Below, in pieces: positions 18,476-26,791 of a DNA stretch of 34,057 bases (its first letter is position 1; every line of letters starts with the position of its first letter). This stretch comes from Pseudomonadota bacterium. GTDB lineage: Bacteria > Pseudomonadota > Alphaproteobacteria > Rhizobiales > Pleomorphomonadaceae. The DNA lies in NCBI GenBank assembly GCA_018262505.1, contig JAGSYV010000093.1:1-34057 (forward strand), in the 5' to 3' direction. The translations under genes and the position numbers were made by a program. The notes beneath the pieces were generated by a model that worked only from the letters and a program-made list of their open reading frames with translations, was not told the DNA's origin and searched no databases.

Positions 18476-19759
18476 TCAGCCGGCCTGCGCCTGGTTCTGC
18501 GCCTCGGGCGACATCGGCACGCCGAGGCCGTCGCGCTGGTAGATGTCGTCACGGAACTCGACGGTGTTGTTCGGCGTCGCCCAGGCCGTGATGTACTGGA
18601 AGTAGAGCGGCACCGGATCTGCCACCGGCGCGTCGATGCGTTCGCCGGACGTCAACGCCTCGGTGATGCGGTCCTTCGGCCAGTCGGGCGTATTCTTCAG
18701 GATCCAGTAGACGTACTCGCGAACGTTCTGAACGCGCACGCAACCCGAGGAATGGAACCGGTCGTTGCCGCCGAACAGGCCCTTGCTCGGCGTATCGTGC
18801 ATGTAGACGCCTTCCGGTGACGGGAAGTCGATCTTCACCGTGCCCATGGAATTGAGGTCGCCGGGTTCCTGACGGAACATGTAGTTGACCGCCTGATCGG
18901 TTTTCCAGTCGATCGACTGCCAGGGGACCTCGGTGCCCGAGCGCGGATCGAAAGCATGAATCTTCTGCCGGTCGAGATAGCTCGGGTCCTTCTGCATCTG
19001 CGGGATCAGGTCCTTGAGGATGATGCTCTTGGGGACCGTCCAGTAGGGGAAGAAGCGGATGATGGTGATCTTGGTGTTGAGAAGCGGCGTCTGGCGGTCG
19101 ATCTTGCCGACCACGCCCCGGTGCCGCGAATGGACGGTATCGCCGTCGATGGTTTCGATCTCCGCGCCGGGGATGTTGACCATCACGTAGCGGTCACCAT
19201 TGCCGCCAAGCGGGTTGGGCAACGTCTGCAAGCGGACCAGATTGAGCTGAAGCTGCTGAATGCGCGTCTCCACCGGCACGTTGAGCTGACGCAGCGTCGC
19301 GTCATCGACAACACCGTTGGCAATGATGCCATGGCGGGTCTGGAAGCGACGGACGGCGCCATCGACGAACGTGTCATAGGCGGTGGACGAGCCAGCGCTT
19401 TGATCGAGATCGCCGGTGATCATCAAACGCTGCCGCAGCGCCGCGACAGTTGGACTTTCCGAGCCGACACGGAGCGCACCGCCCGCCGGAACCTGTGGCC
19501 AACCGCCCTGCGCGGCGATGGACGAATACTGTGCGATGGCCTGATTGGTAAACAGCGCCGATTGGCCAGAGATCGACGGCCGAGTCGACTGCGCCGAGAG
19601 ATCAGCGGGAGCGGACGTGTCAAACCCTTCTGTCCATTCCGTCTGGGCCAGCAGTGTCTGGGCCTTCGAGGCGGAAGCCGCCAACGCCGTCATTCCGGCG
19701 ATGCCAGCCTTGAGCACCCCGCGGCGACTTGCCGCCATCGACAAAAAAGATCCCTTCAC
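18476..19759 (-). CDS. Tat-exported L,D-transpeptidase of the YcbB type
   Basis: This is a periplasmic peptidoglycan enzyme expected to form 3-3 crosslinks or attach proteins to meso-diaminopimelate. The N-terminus carries a twin-arginine signal (SRRGVLKAGIAGMTALAASA) ending at SKAQ. A peptidoglycan-binding-1 repeat follows (SESPTVAALRQRLMITGDLD ... VRRFQTRHGIIANGVVDDAT), then the YkuD catalytic domain with MHDTPSKGLFGGND and HSSGCVRVQN; the catalytic Cys is residue 340 (codon 18740-18742). I chose GTG 19759 because GGAG lies 7 bases before it; ATG 19738 is the alternative and both give the same Tat signal. Genes of this type next to ldtR are called ldtP in Liberibacter and Sinorhizobium relatives, and ldtR lies 738 bases upstream here. 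Confidence 0.92.
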   Translation of the reverse strand: MKGSFLSMAASRRGVLKAGIAGMTALAASASKAQTLLAQTEWTEGFDTSAPADLSAQSTRPSISGQSALFTNQAIAQYSSIAAQGGWPQVPAGGALRVGSESPTVAALRQRLMITGDLDQSAGSSTAYDTFVDGAVRRFQTRHGIIANGVVDDATLRQLNVPVETRIQQLQLNLVRLQTLPNPLGGNGDRYVMVNIPGAEIETIDGDTVHSRHRGVVGKIDRQTPLLNTKITIIRFFPYWTVPKSIILKDLIPQMQKDPSYLDRQKIHAFDPRSGTEVPWQSIDWKTDQAVNYMFRQEPGDLNSMGTVKIDFPSPEGVYMHDTPSKGLFGGNDRFHSSGCVRVQNVREYVYWILKNTPDWPKDRITEALTSGERIDAPVADPVPLYFQYITAWATPNNTVEFRDDIYQRDGLGVPMSPEAQNQAQAG

Positions 19760-20018
19760 GACCGCACTCCAGATCGAAACGTTCGGACGCCGGCAAATCG
19801 GGCAAGAGCGTCTGAAACCCAGACCAATGGACACGACCTGGGTTAACGGAGCCTTTCCGGCAAATTCCCGCACAAACGAAGCGCCCGCGGTGGACTCGCA
19901 TGACAGCTTCAATGGCCTGCCGTTTATCGGCAATTCATGGCGAAATCGAGGACTATAAATACCTCTTCCCGTCGTGCAGGCCAGACCCGATCAAACGGCA
20001 TGGCAACAAAAAGACGTG

Positions 20019-20130
20019 AAAAGGCCCTGGGCGCAGGAGGGCGCTCAGGGCCAAGTCGCGCGTCTCGGGAGGAGTTGAGACGTTCGAAGCATCCGGTCTC
20101 AGGAAAGGGGAGGAAGCATTCCAACCGACA
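20019..20130 (-). ncRNA. Candidate small RNA with anti-Shine-Dalgarno loops
   Basis: Read on the minus strand from about 20130 to 20019. First comes a weak GGAA/TTCC stem around CTTCCTCCCC (about 20122-20102). Next is a perfect 6-bp hairpin, CGTCTC/GAGACG, with loop AACTCCTCCC (20082-20061). Last is a 12-pair stem (GGCCCTGAGCGC / GCGCCCAGGGCC, one G-T pair, 20052-20023) with loop CCTCCT, followed by TTTT, which is a typical Rho-independent end. The exposed CCUCC sequences resemble the multi-loop alphaproteobacterial sRNAs called alpha-r14 or cuckoo RNAs. The 5' end is not defined. An alternative is that this is the structured leader or attenuator of the L,D-transpeptidase mRNA, whose start lies 260 bases downstream on the same strand. 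Confidence 0.55.
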
Positions 20131-20163
20131 TGCTCGATACACTTAACATATGACATCAAATTG

Positions 20164-20179
20164 TTAAAAAATAGTTAAC
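20164..20179 (+). promoter_or_regulatory. CtrA-type binding box
   Basis: TTAA at 20164-20167, seven bases, then TTAAC at 20175-20179 is an exact match to the TTAA-N7-TTAAC box bound by the cell-cycle regulator CtrA in alphaproteobacteria. It is about 35-45 bases upstream of the candidate sRNA and 400 bases upstream of the L,D-transpeptidase start. Binding is inferred from consensus only. Confidence 0.5.
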
Positions 20180-20250
20180 GCCCCAGAAAAGACCGTGTAT
20201 CGGCATTCACCTTGATGGGCACTTCATGCGGATATTATCTGTTTCGAAAT

Positions 20251-20275
20251 GTCCATGTCAGATTTGACAGTGGAC
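20251..20275. promoter_or_regulatory. 10-bp interrupted palindrome, possible operator
   Basis: GTCCATGTCA at 20251-20260, four bases (GATT), then TGACA, one unpaired G, and TGGAC through 20275. It lies between ldtR and the L,D-transpeptidase gene. As MarR-type regulators bind palindromes of about this size, an LdtR site is a reasonable guess, not a demonstrated one. Confidence 0.35.
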
Positions 20276-20367
20276 CGATGGATATTCAAACAACATTCGG
20301 TGCGTTGACTTTCGCCCCCTTCTCATCCCGACTTTTCGCATGACGACTTGAGGCGCTCAAAGCAAAA

Positions 20368-20393
20368 CGGCCACCGTTGGTGCACGGCGGCCG
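20368..20393 (-). terminator. Intrinsic terminator of ldtR
   Basis: On the minus strand CGGCCGCCG pairs with CGGTGGCCG (nine pairs, one G-U) around an 8-base loop and runs into TTTTGCTTT. It lies 105 bases past the ldtR stop, so the L,D-transpeptidase needs its own promoter between here and 19760. Confidence 0.75.
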
Positions 20394-20497
20394 CTGCCAA
20401 AAGTGTAGAGACAGAAGGTCCGACAGTCCAAGAGCGCCCCGAAATCAGACGATACTGACTTCAGAATTCCGTGTCGCGGCGCGCCTCGAAAGTCGCT

Positions 20498-21013
20498 TCA
20501 CAGCCGATAGAGGATCTGGTCGGTCCAGAAGCGCTCCAGCCGCTGCAGCGACTTGTTGAGCACCTTGAAATCGTCGCGGTTGATGCCACCGACCGTCTCG
20601 ATCGAGATGATGTGACGGTTGTAGAGCTTGCTGACGATGTCGGCGATCGCCTGCCCCTTATCCGTCAGCTTGACGCGCACCGAACGGCGGTCCATGCGCG
20701 AACGCTGATGGTGAATGTATCCCATCTCAACCAGCTTCTTGAGATTGTAGGAGACATTGGAGCCGAGATAGTAACCGCGCGTCCTGAGTTCGCCGGCGGT
20801 CAGCTCGCTATCGCCGATGTTGAACAGCAGGAGTGCCTGAACGGCGTTGACGTCGGTGCGGCCCGAACGGTCGAATTCATCCTTGATGACGTCGAGCAGA
20901 CGGCGGTGCAGACGCTCGACGAGGCGGAGCGCCTCGAGGTAGAGCGGCTGCAGGCCCTGCTCTTCTTCGGGCTCGGTGGCGTAAAGATCATAGGCGCGCT
21001 TGGCGTTGGCCAT
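20498..21013 (-). CDS. ldtR: LdtR, MarR-family transcriptional regulator
   Basis: This is a 171-residue winged-helix regulator. I chose the start MANAKRAYDLY (21013) with GAGAGG upstream; the frame extends to 21070. LQPLYLEALRLVERLHRRLLDVIKDEF forms the dimer helix, VQALLLFNIGDSELTAGELRTRGYYLGSNVSYNLKKLVEMGY is the helix-turn-helix, and RMDRRSVRVKLTDKG is the wing. The sequence to the end (RLERFWTDQILYRL) is close to what I recall for LdtR of Liberibacter and Sinorhizobium, where it controls an L,D-transpeptidase and osmotic-stress tolerance. The adjacent downstream L,D-transpeptidase gene fits. The palindrome at 20251-20275 is a possible target. Confidence 0.92.
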   Translation of the reverse strand: MANAKRAYDLYATEPEEEQGLQPLYLEALRLVERLHRRLLDVIKDEFDRSGRTDVNAVQALLLFNIGDSELTAGELRTRGYYLGSNVSYNLKKLVEMGYIHHQRSRMDRRSVRVKLTDKGQAIADIVSKLYNRHIISIETVGGINRDDFKVLNKSLQRLERFWTDQILYRL

Positions 21014-21236
21014 GGTGGAAAGCCTCTCTGTCGTACTTTTTGGATGCGGCTCTTTGTCCGCCTTGATCACGACAGTAGCCGAGAGCTTTGGGCTTTACGC
21101 CTCAAAAAGGGCAGTGCCAGCAGGAAATTCAGCGAGAATCCGGACAATTCGACCTAGTTTTCATCGATCCGACTCTGGTCAAGAATCCCAGTTGAGACGA
21201 ATTGGCAAATTTTACGCAATAACTCTTTGTTGACCT

Positions 21237-21671
21237 TCACAAACGATCACGCGTCCGCTCGTAATACGCCGAGAGCACGGCGTAGAGCGCCACCGTCCCG
21301 ATATGGAAGATCATGAGCGGGTAGTTGCGCCCGAACTGCGGATTGTAGGCGCTGTAGAGCGCCGTCTCGGTGAGCGCGCTGATCATCCACACCACCGTCC
21401 CCCAGGAGGCGAGCAGCCACAGCCCCACTGCCGCCACCAGATCGGCAACGGCGAAAAACAGCGTGGCCACGATGACCGGTGACGACAGCATCAGAAAATT
21501 ACCGGTGGGAACCCCGAAGCCGAGAATGGTTGCCCAGCGCAACAGGCCTGCGACCAGGAACACCGCCGATAGAAAACGCACATAGATGACCAGCGTCAGG
21601 CGGGCATCGAACCGATTCCAGAGGCCGGCGTCGAACCCCTCGGGCCGCCGCGAGTCGCCGTTACCGCTCAT
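21237..21671 (-). CDS. DUF6163 family membrane protein
   Basis: The 144-residue protein has a soluble N-terminus of about 24 residues and four hydrophobic segments: YVRFLSAVFLVAGLLRWATI, LMLSSPVIVATLFFAVADLV, AAVGLWLLASWGTVVWMISAL and YPLMIFHIGTVALYAVLSAY. The layout and the RNYPLMIFH stretch match DUF6163, a small Hyphomicrobiales inner-membrane family of unknown function. AAGGA lies 8 bases before the ATG. It is divergent from hemB and 223 bases upstream of ldtR on the same strand. The hemB-DUF6163-ldtR-transpeptidase neighbourhood is, from memory, conserved in the order, which hints at a shared envelope role. Confidence 0.8.
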   Translation of the reverse strand: MSGNGDSRRPEGFDAGLWNRFDARLTLVIYVRFLSAVFLVAGLLRWATILGFGVPTGNFLMLSSPVIVATLFFAVADLVAAVGLWLLASWGTVVWMISALTETALYSAYNPQFGRNYPLMIFHIGTVALYAVLSAYYERTRDRL

Positions 21672-21761
21672 TCGATATTCCTTTCGGTTTGTTCCGCTGC
21701 CTGATTTTTCAACGTCGGAGTATCGATCAAATCCTGACCCGCGTATAGAGCCGGAGGCTGA

Positions 21762-22841
<1,080 letters not shown>

Positions 22842-22842
22842 C

Positions 22843-23379
22843 GTGCTGTCGGCCCGTCTTCTCACCATCGCGACCGCGGCGGCCATCGCCGCGGTTTTTG
22901 TTGCCGAGGGCTGGTGGTTGGCAGAGGGCTACCGCGACGCCCGCGCCTGCCTCAATGCCCTGCCGGCACTTGAAGAAAACGGCAATCTGACCGTTGACGA
23001 CCTCGCGCGTTCCGAGCTCCTGCCCAGCGTTTTCGAGGTCTATTATCGGGTAGCCAATTCCTTTGGTAGTCGGCCGGATCGTCTTCGCTGCGCCTTTGGC
23101 GAAGGGCCGGATGGCCAACGTCATTTGCTCGGTGTGGAGTTCCATGGCCAGCCGATCGGCGAAGCCCGCCTCTATTTTCTCGAGCGCTTCTGGCTGGACG
23201 ATCCGGCAGCCATCCGAAGTGGAGAGGCCCGTCTCGACAACGAGATATCGCCGCTGTCTTTCCTTGCCGCGATGATCGGCCGGCCGCATCCATCCCTGAT
23301 CGGCGCCCTCCTCTGCGCGCTGCTTGCCGTGGCAGCACTCGCTGCCGGCCGACTCTCTGGAGGCAGGCGTCAAAGCTGA
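22843..23379 (+). CDS. Two-pass inner-membrane protein of unknown function, coupled to hemB
   Basis: The 178-residue protein starts at a GTG one base after the hemB stop, with AAGG inside hemB as ribosome site. One hydrophobic segment lies at each end (about 5-27, LLTIATAAAIAAVFVAEGWWL, and about 150-171, PSLIGALLCALLAVAALAAG). About 120 residues lie between, probably periplasmic, including CLNALPALEENG and RLRCAFGEGPDGQRHLLGVEF; the two cysteines could form a disulfide. I do not recognise the family. Translational coupling to hemB suggests constitutive co-expression, but RDD-type or heme-related functions cannot be argued from the sequence. Confidence 0.7.
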   Translation: MLSARLLTIATAAAIAAVFVAEGWWLAEGYRDARACLNALPALEENGNLTVDDLARSELLPSVFEVYYRVANSFGSRPDRLRCAFGEGPDGQRHLLGVEFHGQPIGEARLYFLERFWLDDPAAIRSGEARLDNEISPLSFLAAMIGRPHPSLIGALLCALLAVAALAAGRLSGGRRQS

Positions 23380-23417
23380 CGCCGCCCTTGTCTCGTCGCC
23401 GGTCGAAGGATTAGGGT

Positions 23418-23600
23418 GTCGGCCCAAATGCCGACCGAAGTATCCAGGCAATTCAAAGTGCAGGTCACTAGCCGGGTCTTCAGCGTGCCGGGCGAAGCCC
23501 CTGGAGCGGCGAATGCCCGGATATAACCGGGTCACCGCTTTAGGTTTCTGTTTACGCATCGGATTTTGCCGAAAAGCGGGTCCACTTTTCGGCCCGATGC
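23418..23600. repeat. Cluster of palindromic repeat modules upstream of metY
   Basis: Three modules lie in the 246-base gap: a hairpin GTCGGC/GCCGAC (23418-23435); CCGGGC/GCCCGG (23488-23520), competing with a tight GGGC-GAA-GCCC hairpin; and a composite palindrome GCATCGG ... CCGAAAA ... TTTTCGG ... CCGATGC (23556-23600). The last resembles palindromic intergenic repeats common in Hyphomicrobiales genomes. No SAM-II riboswitch core was recognised, although metY-type genes often carry one in this group. Confidence 0.55.
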
Positions 23601-23625
23601 TTGAGAGGCGATGAGGGAGAGACAG

Positions 23626-24912
23626 ATGACCGAACAGACCCCTGGATTTGCGACGCTTGCCATTCATGCCGGCGCCGCCCCGGATCCGACCACCGGCGCC
23701 CGCATCACCCCCATCTACCAGACGGCATCCTACGTCTTCGAGGACGTCGATCAGGCCGCCAAGCTGTTCGGCCTCGAAGCCTTCGGCAACATCTACGGCC
23801 GCCTGACCAACCCGACGCAGGCGGTACTCGAAGAGCGCGTCTCGGCGCTCGAGGGCGGCGTGGCGGCGCTCGCCGTGGCGTCGGGCCATGCCGCACAGCT
23901 TCTGGTCTTCCACACGCTGCTGCAGCCCGGCGACGAGTTCATCGCCTCCCGAAAGCTCTACGGCGGCTCGATCAACCAGTTCAACAACGCCTTCAAGAAC
24001 TTCGGCTGGAACGTCGTCTGGGCCGACCCGGCCGATCCCGCCTCCTTCGAGAGAGCGGTGACGCCGCGCACCAAGGCGATCTTCATCGAGTCGATCGCCA
24101 ACCCCGGCGGCATCATCACCGACATCGCCGCCGTGGCTCACGTTGCGAAGCGAGCCGGCGTGCCGCTCATCGTCGACAATACGCTGGCAACACCCTATCT
24201 CTGCCGGCCGATCGAACACGGCGCTGACATCGTCGTCCATTCGCTCACCAAGTTCCTGGCCGGTCACGGCAACTCGCTCGGTGGCATCATTGTCGATGCC
24301 GGCAACTTCGACTGGTCGCGCGAGAACCGCTATCCGATGCTCTGCGAGCCACGGCCTGAATACAACGGCATCGTTTTCCACAAGAACTTCGGCAACTTCG
24401 CCTTCGCCGTCGCCTGCCGCGCCCTCGGCCTGCGCGATCTCGGCCCCTGTATCTCGCCCTTCAACGCCTTCCAGATCCTGACCGGCATCGAGACGCTGCC
24501 GCTGCGCATGCAGCGTCACGTCGACAACGCGATGGCGGTCGCCGAATACCTGTCCGACCACCCCAAGGTGGCCTGGGTGTCCTACGCCGGTCTGCCGGGC
24601 GATCGCTATCATGGCCTGCAGCAGAAATACGCGCCGAAGGGCGCCGGCGCCGTTTTCACCTTCGGCCTCAAGGGCGGCTACGAGGCGGGCGTGACGCTGG
24701 TGAAGAGCGTCGAGCTGTTCTCCCACCTCGCCAACGTCGGCGATACCCGTTCGCTGGTCATTCACCCCGCCTCCACCACCCACAAGCAGCTCACCGATGC
24801 CCAGAAGGTGGCGGCCGGCGCCGGACCTGACGTCGTTCGGCTATCGATCGGCATCGAGGACGTCGCCGACATCATCGCCGACCTCGAGCAGGCGCTGGCC
24901 CGCATCGACTGA
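23626..24912 (+). CDS. metY: O-acetylhomoserine aminocarboxypropyltransferase (sulfhydrylase)
   Basis: This PLP-dependent enzyme makes homocysteine (or methionine) directly from O-acetylhomoserine and sulfide. I chose ATG 23626 (MTEQTPGFAT), which has GGGAGAG 4 bases upstream; the frame extends to 23611. The 428 residues carry QTASYVFEDVDQAAKLFGLE (32-51), the GRLTNPTQ substrate loop (58-65), the SGHAAQ PLP-phosphate loop (86-91), the DNTLATPYL strand (184-192) and the PLP lysine K209 in HSLTKFLAGHG. The end, DVVRLSIGIEDVADIIADLEQAL, is standard. The length and the extended FGLEAFGNIYGR stretch favour the O-acetylhomoserine type over cystathionine lyases; O-succinylhomoserine as substrate cannot be excluded. 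Confidence 0.9.
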   Translation: MTEQTPGFATLAIHAGAAPDPTTGARITPIYQTASYVFEDVDQAAKLFGLEAFGNIYGRLTNPTQAVLEERVSALEGGVAALAVASGHAAQLLVFHTLLQPGDEFIASRKLYGGSINQFNNAFKNFGWNVVWADPADPASFERAVTPRTKAIFIESIANPGGIITDIAAVAHVAKRAGVPLIVDNTLATPYLCRPIEHGADIVVHSLTKFLAGHGNSLGGIIVDAGNFDWSRENRYPMLCEPRPEYNGIVFHKNFGNFAFAVACRALGLRDLGPCISPFNAFQILTGIETLPLRMQRHVDNAMAVAEYLSDHPKVAWVSYAGLPGDRYHGLQQKYAPKGAGAVFTFGLKGGYEAGVTLVKSVELFSHLANVGDTRSLVIHPASTTHKQLTDAQKVAAGAGPDVVRLSIGIEDVADIIADLEQALARID

Positions 24913-25003
24913 TCGGTGGCTCAACTCCGACATCCGCCTGCCGCCGAGATCATCCCGGAGCAGATGCCGGAGTTAAACCCCCACGAAAATGGCGGAGGCG
25001 CCC

Positions 25004-25225
25004 GTGTCGTCGAGTCTCAGGAAGCTGATCGGCACCATTATCCTGGTGATCACCGTACCGGTCTATGCCCTCATCGCCATGGTGATCGCCGTGGCCGTGC
25101 TGCCCGGTGTGAACGTCTGGGGACAACTCGCCTACTATGTCGTGGCCGGTCTGCTCTGGGTGCCGCCGGCCGGCCTGCTCATCACCTGGATGGTGAGGCC
25201 GGATCGACGACGCGTTGAAGGCTAG
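25004..25225 (+). CDS. DUF2842 family small membrane protein
   Basis: This is a 73-residue protein with two hydrophobic segments, LIGTIILVITVPVYALIAMV and LAYYVVAGLLWVPPAGLLIT, and a basic C-terminus (RPDRRRV). SLRKLIGT at the start and the GLLWVPPA turn match DUF2842, a small alphaproteobacterial family of unknown function. GTG 25004 has a GGAGG 5 bases upstream and gives the usual family start; the in-frame ATG at 24989 has no such site. It is the next gene after metY on the same strand, 91 bases away. It ends 6 bases before the convergent exopolysaccharide gene, with no hairpin between. Confidence 0.8.
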   Translation: MSSSLRKLIGTIILVITVPVYALIAMVIAVAVLPGVNVWGQLAYYVVAGLLWVPPAGLLITWMVRPDRRRVEG

Positions 25226-25231
25226 AACCGG

Positions 25232-26587
25232 TCAGGCCGCAAGATCGCCGGCAGGCGCGGCAACACGCACGATGCTCGTGACGCCATGGCGGCCGAGAGC
25301 GGCAAGAAGCGTGTCGACGGCGCCGGGATCGGCGTCACCGGTCAGCATGAGCTGACCGGCAAGCCGGGCGAACAGCGTGAAAGCCGGATCGGCACGCAGC
25401 CGGCCGAGATCGATGAGCACGAGATCGTAGGTCTGCTCCAGCGCTTCGAGCAACATGGATGCGGCTTGCGTATCGGCGGCAAGCGCTGCCAACGGCCGAC
25501 GGCCGGCGCCGATTTCATGGGCGCGCGACGCGGCATTGCGTTGAATGACGTCGGCAAAATCAGCCTCTCCGGCGAGAAGCTCGGCAAGACCCGGCCGATC
25601 ATCGGTGCGTCGGCCAGCGTCGACCACGACGATGCGCGCGCCATTGAAGCCACCGTCACGAGCAAGTTCGTCAACAAGGCGACGATTCTCATCGCCTTCG
25701 CCGAAGCAGGCCACCGCCACTCGCCGACGTCCGGCAAGATCAATGCCGGGAATGACTGGGGGGGAGACCGACGCCGCGGCGGGAGGCAGAGCAGTCTTTT
25801 CCGCCAACAGGGGAGCCTCGTCGGGGGAGCCCGTTCGATCCAGAGGTTCGAGAGCGCCAACGGCGAGCGGCGCCTCGTCAGACAATTCGCTCGCCTCACG
25901 CCGCCGCCACCGGCTGAAGGACGCCGCCATCCCTCCCAGGATCAGCACCGACAGCCCGACCAGCGAAGCCCCGGCAGACGGCGAAAGGCTTGCCGCTCGC
26001 TCGACCGGCGCGGCATCCGACACCAACCGCGCACCCACGCCTCCGTCCGTGCCCTGGAGGGCAATATAATCGGCGACGACGCGGTCAACAAAGCGCACGG
26101 CGAAATCGGAATTTTCAGCCGAGAAGCGCACATTGATCCCCCGGCCCCGCCCGGACGGTGCCGCCGAGAATCGCGCTGCCAACGCATCGGTCAGCCGCTC
26201 TTCCGGCGAGACCAGCTTGCTGGCACCTCCCAAGCCCACGGCCGCCAGAATGCGCACCTGAAGCGGCGGCTTTGAAAATGCGCCGGCATCGGTGATTCCC
26301 AGTTCGCTCGCCGCGCGACGCAGCGTGTCGCGAGAGGCGATGAGCTTGGCCTGCGCGTCAAGAAAAGCGGCGTCGACGGCGTTCTCGGCCACACCCTTTC
26401 GGTCTACGGTCAGGTTGGCCCCCACCTCGACGCCTGACGGCATTGTCGACAGAAGGCCATGAGTCGCTGCGGCAGACGAGACAGCCAACGCGAACACGAA
26501 AGCCATTCGACGCAAAACAAGCCGGAAACCAGCCGGACGCAGGCCATCTCCCACCTCAGTGGCGGGGGCCGGGCCGAACACGTTCAT
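25232..26587 (-). CDS. Wzz/BY-kinase-like exopolysaccharide protein lacking a P-loop
   Basis: The N-terminal part resembles the chain-length determinant domain of ExoP/Wzz proteins: one membrane segment (VLRRMAFVFALAVSSAAATHG), a periplasmic stretch of about 135 residues with FLDAQAKLIASRDTLRRAASELG, and a second membrane segment (AGASLVGLSVLILGGMAA). The long coiled coil usual in this family is nearly absent. The cytoplasmic part has a BY-kinase/ParA-like layout (RRRVAVACFGEGDEN, ARIVVVDAGRR, TYDLVLIDLGRL), but the Walker A lysine and serine/threonine are missing and no C-terminal tyrosine cluster exists. It is thus probably a non-catalytic partner in polysaccharide assembly. The start is uncertain (26587 or 26650). 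It is divergent from the Wza-like gene. Confidence 0.65.
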   Translation of the reverse strand: MNVFGPAPATEVGDGLRPAGFRLVLRRMAFVFALAVSSAAATHGLLSTMPSGVEVGANLTVDRKGVAENAVDAAFLDAQAKLIASRDTLRRAASELGITDAGAFSKPPLQVRILAAVGLGGASKLVSPEERLTDALAARFSAAPSGRGRGINVRFSAENSDFAVRFVDRVVADYIALQGTDGGVGARLVSDAAPVERAASLSPSAGASLVGLSVLILGGMAASFSRWRRREASELSDEAPLAVGALEPLDRTGSPDEAPLLAEKTALPPAAASVSPPVIPGIDLAGRRRVAVACFGEGDENRRLVDELARDGGFNGARIVVVDAGRRTDDRPGLAELLAGEADFADVIQRNAASRAHEIGAGRRPLAALAADTQAASMLLEALEQTYDLVLIDLGRLRADPAFTLFARLAGQLMLTGDADPGAVDTLLAALGRHGVTSIVRVAAPAGDLAA

Positions 26588-26731
26588 GGGTCGAGCTTGC
26601 CTTTGCATGCCGAAAGCATGGTCGGGTATGGTAACCAGCCCGTTAAGCATCGCGAAATTGTTACTCGCGCCGGCGCTTTCACGAGCACGTCAAGACTTCA
26701 TAAAGAATTTCTAAACAGTGTTTTCCTTTCA

Positions 26732-26739
26732 TTAACCAT
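26732..26739 (+). promoter_or_regulatory. CtrA-type half-site upstream of the Wza-like gene
   Basis: TTAACCAT at 26732-26739 equals the 8-base CtrA half-site described in Caulobacter. It lies 53 bases upstream of the export lipoprotein start in an AT-rich divergent region (26588-26791) that otherwise shows no clear promoter. The match is short, so chance is possible. Confidence 0.35.
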
Positions 26740-26791
26740 GCCGGACTAGGGTCACCCAACGTATTCGCGCTGATTTCGTGGGGACTTTCGC

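Noticed and set aside
19937-20146. 69-codon plus-strand frame over the sRNA candidate
   Set aside because: Arg/Ser/Gly-rich, no ribosome site, and it overlays the hairpins; the minus-strand RNA signals explain the region better.
23380-23625. SAM-II riboswitch in the metY leader
   Set aside because: I looked for the conserved core and pseudoknot and did not find them; only palindromic modules are visible. A covariance search could still overturn this.
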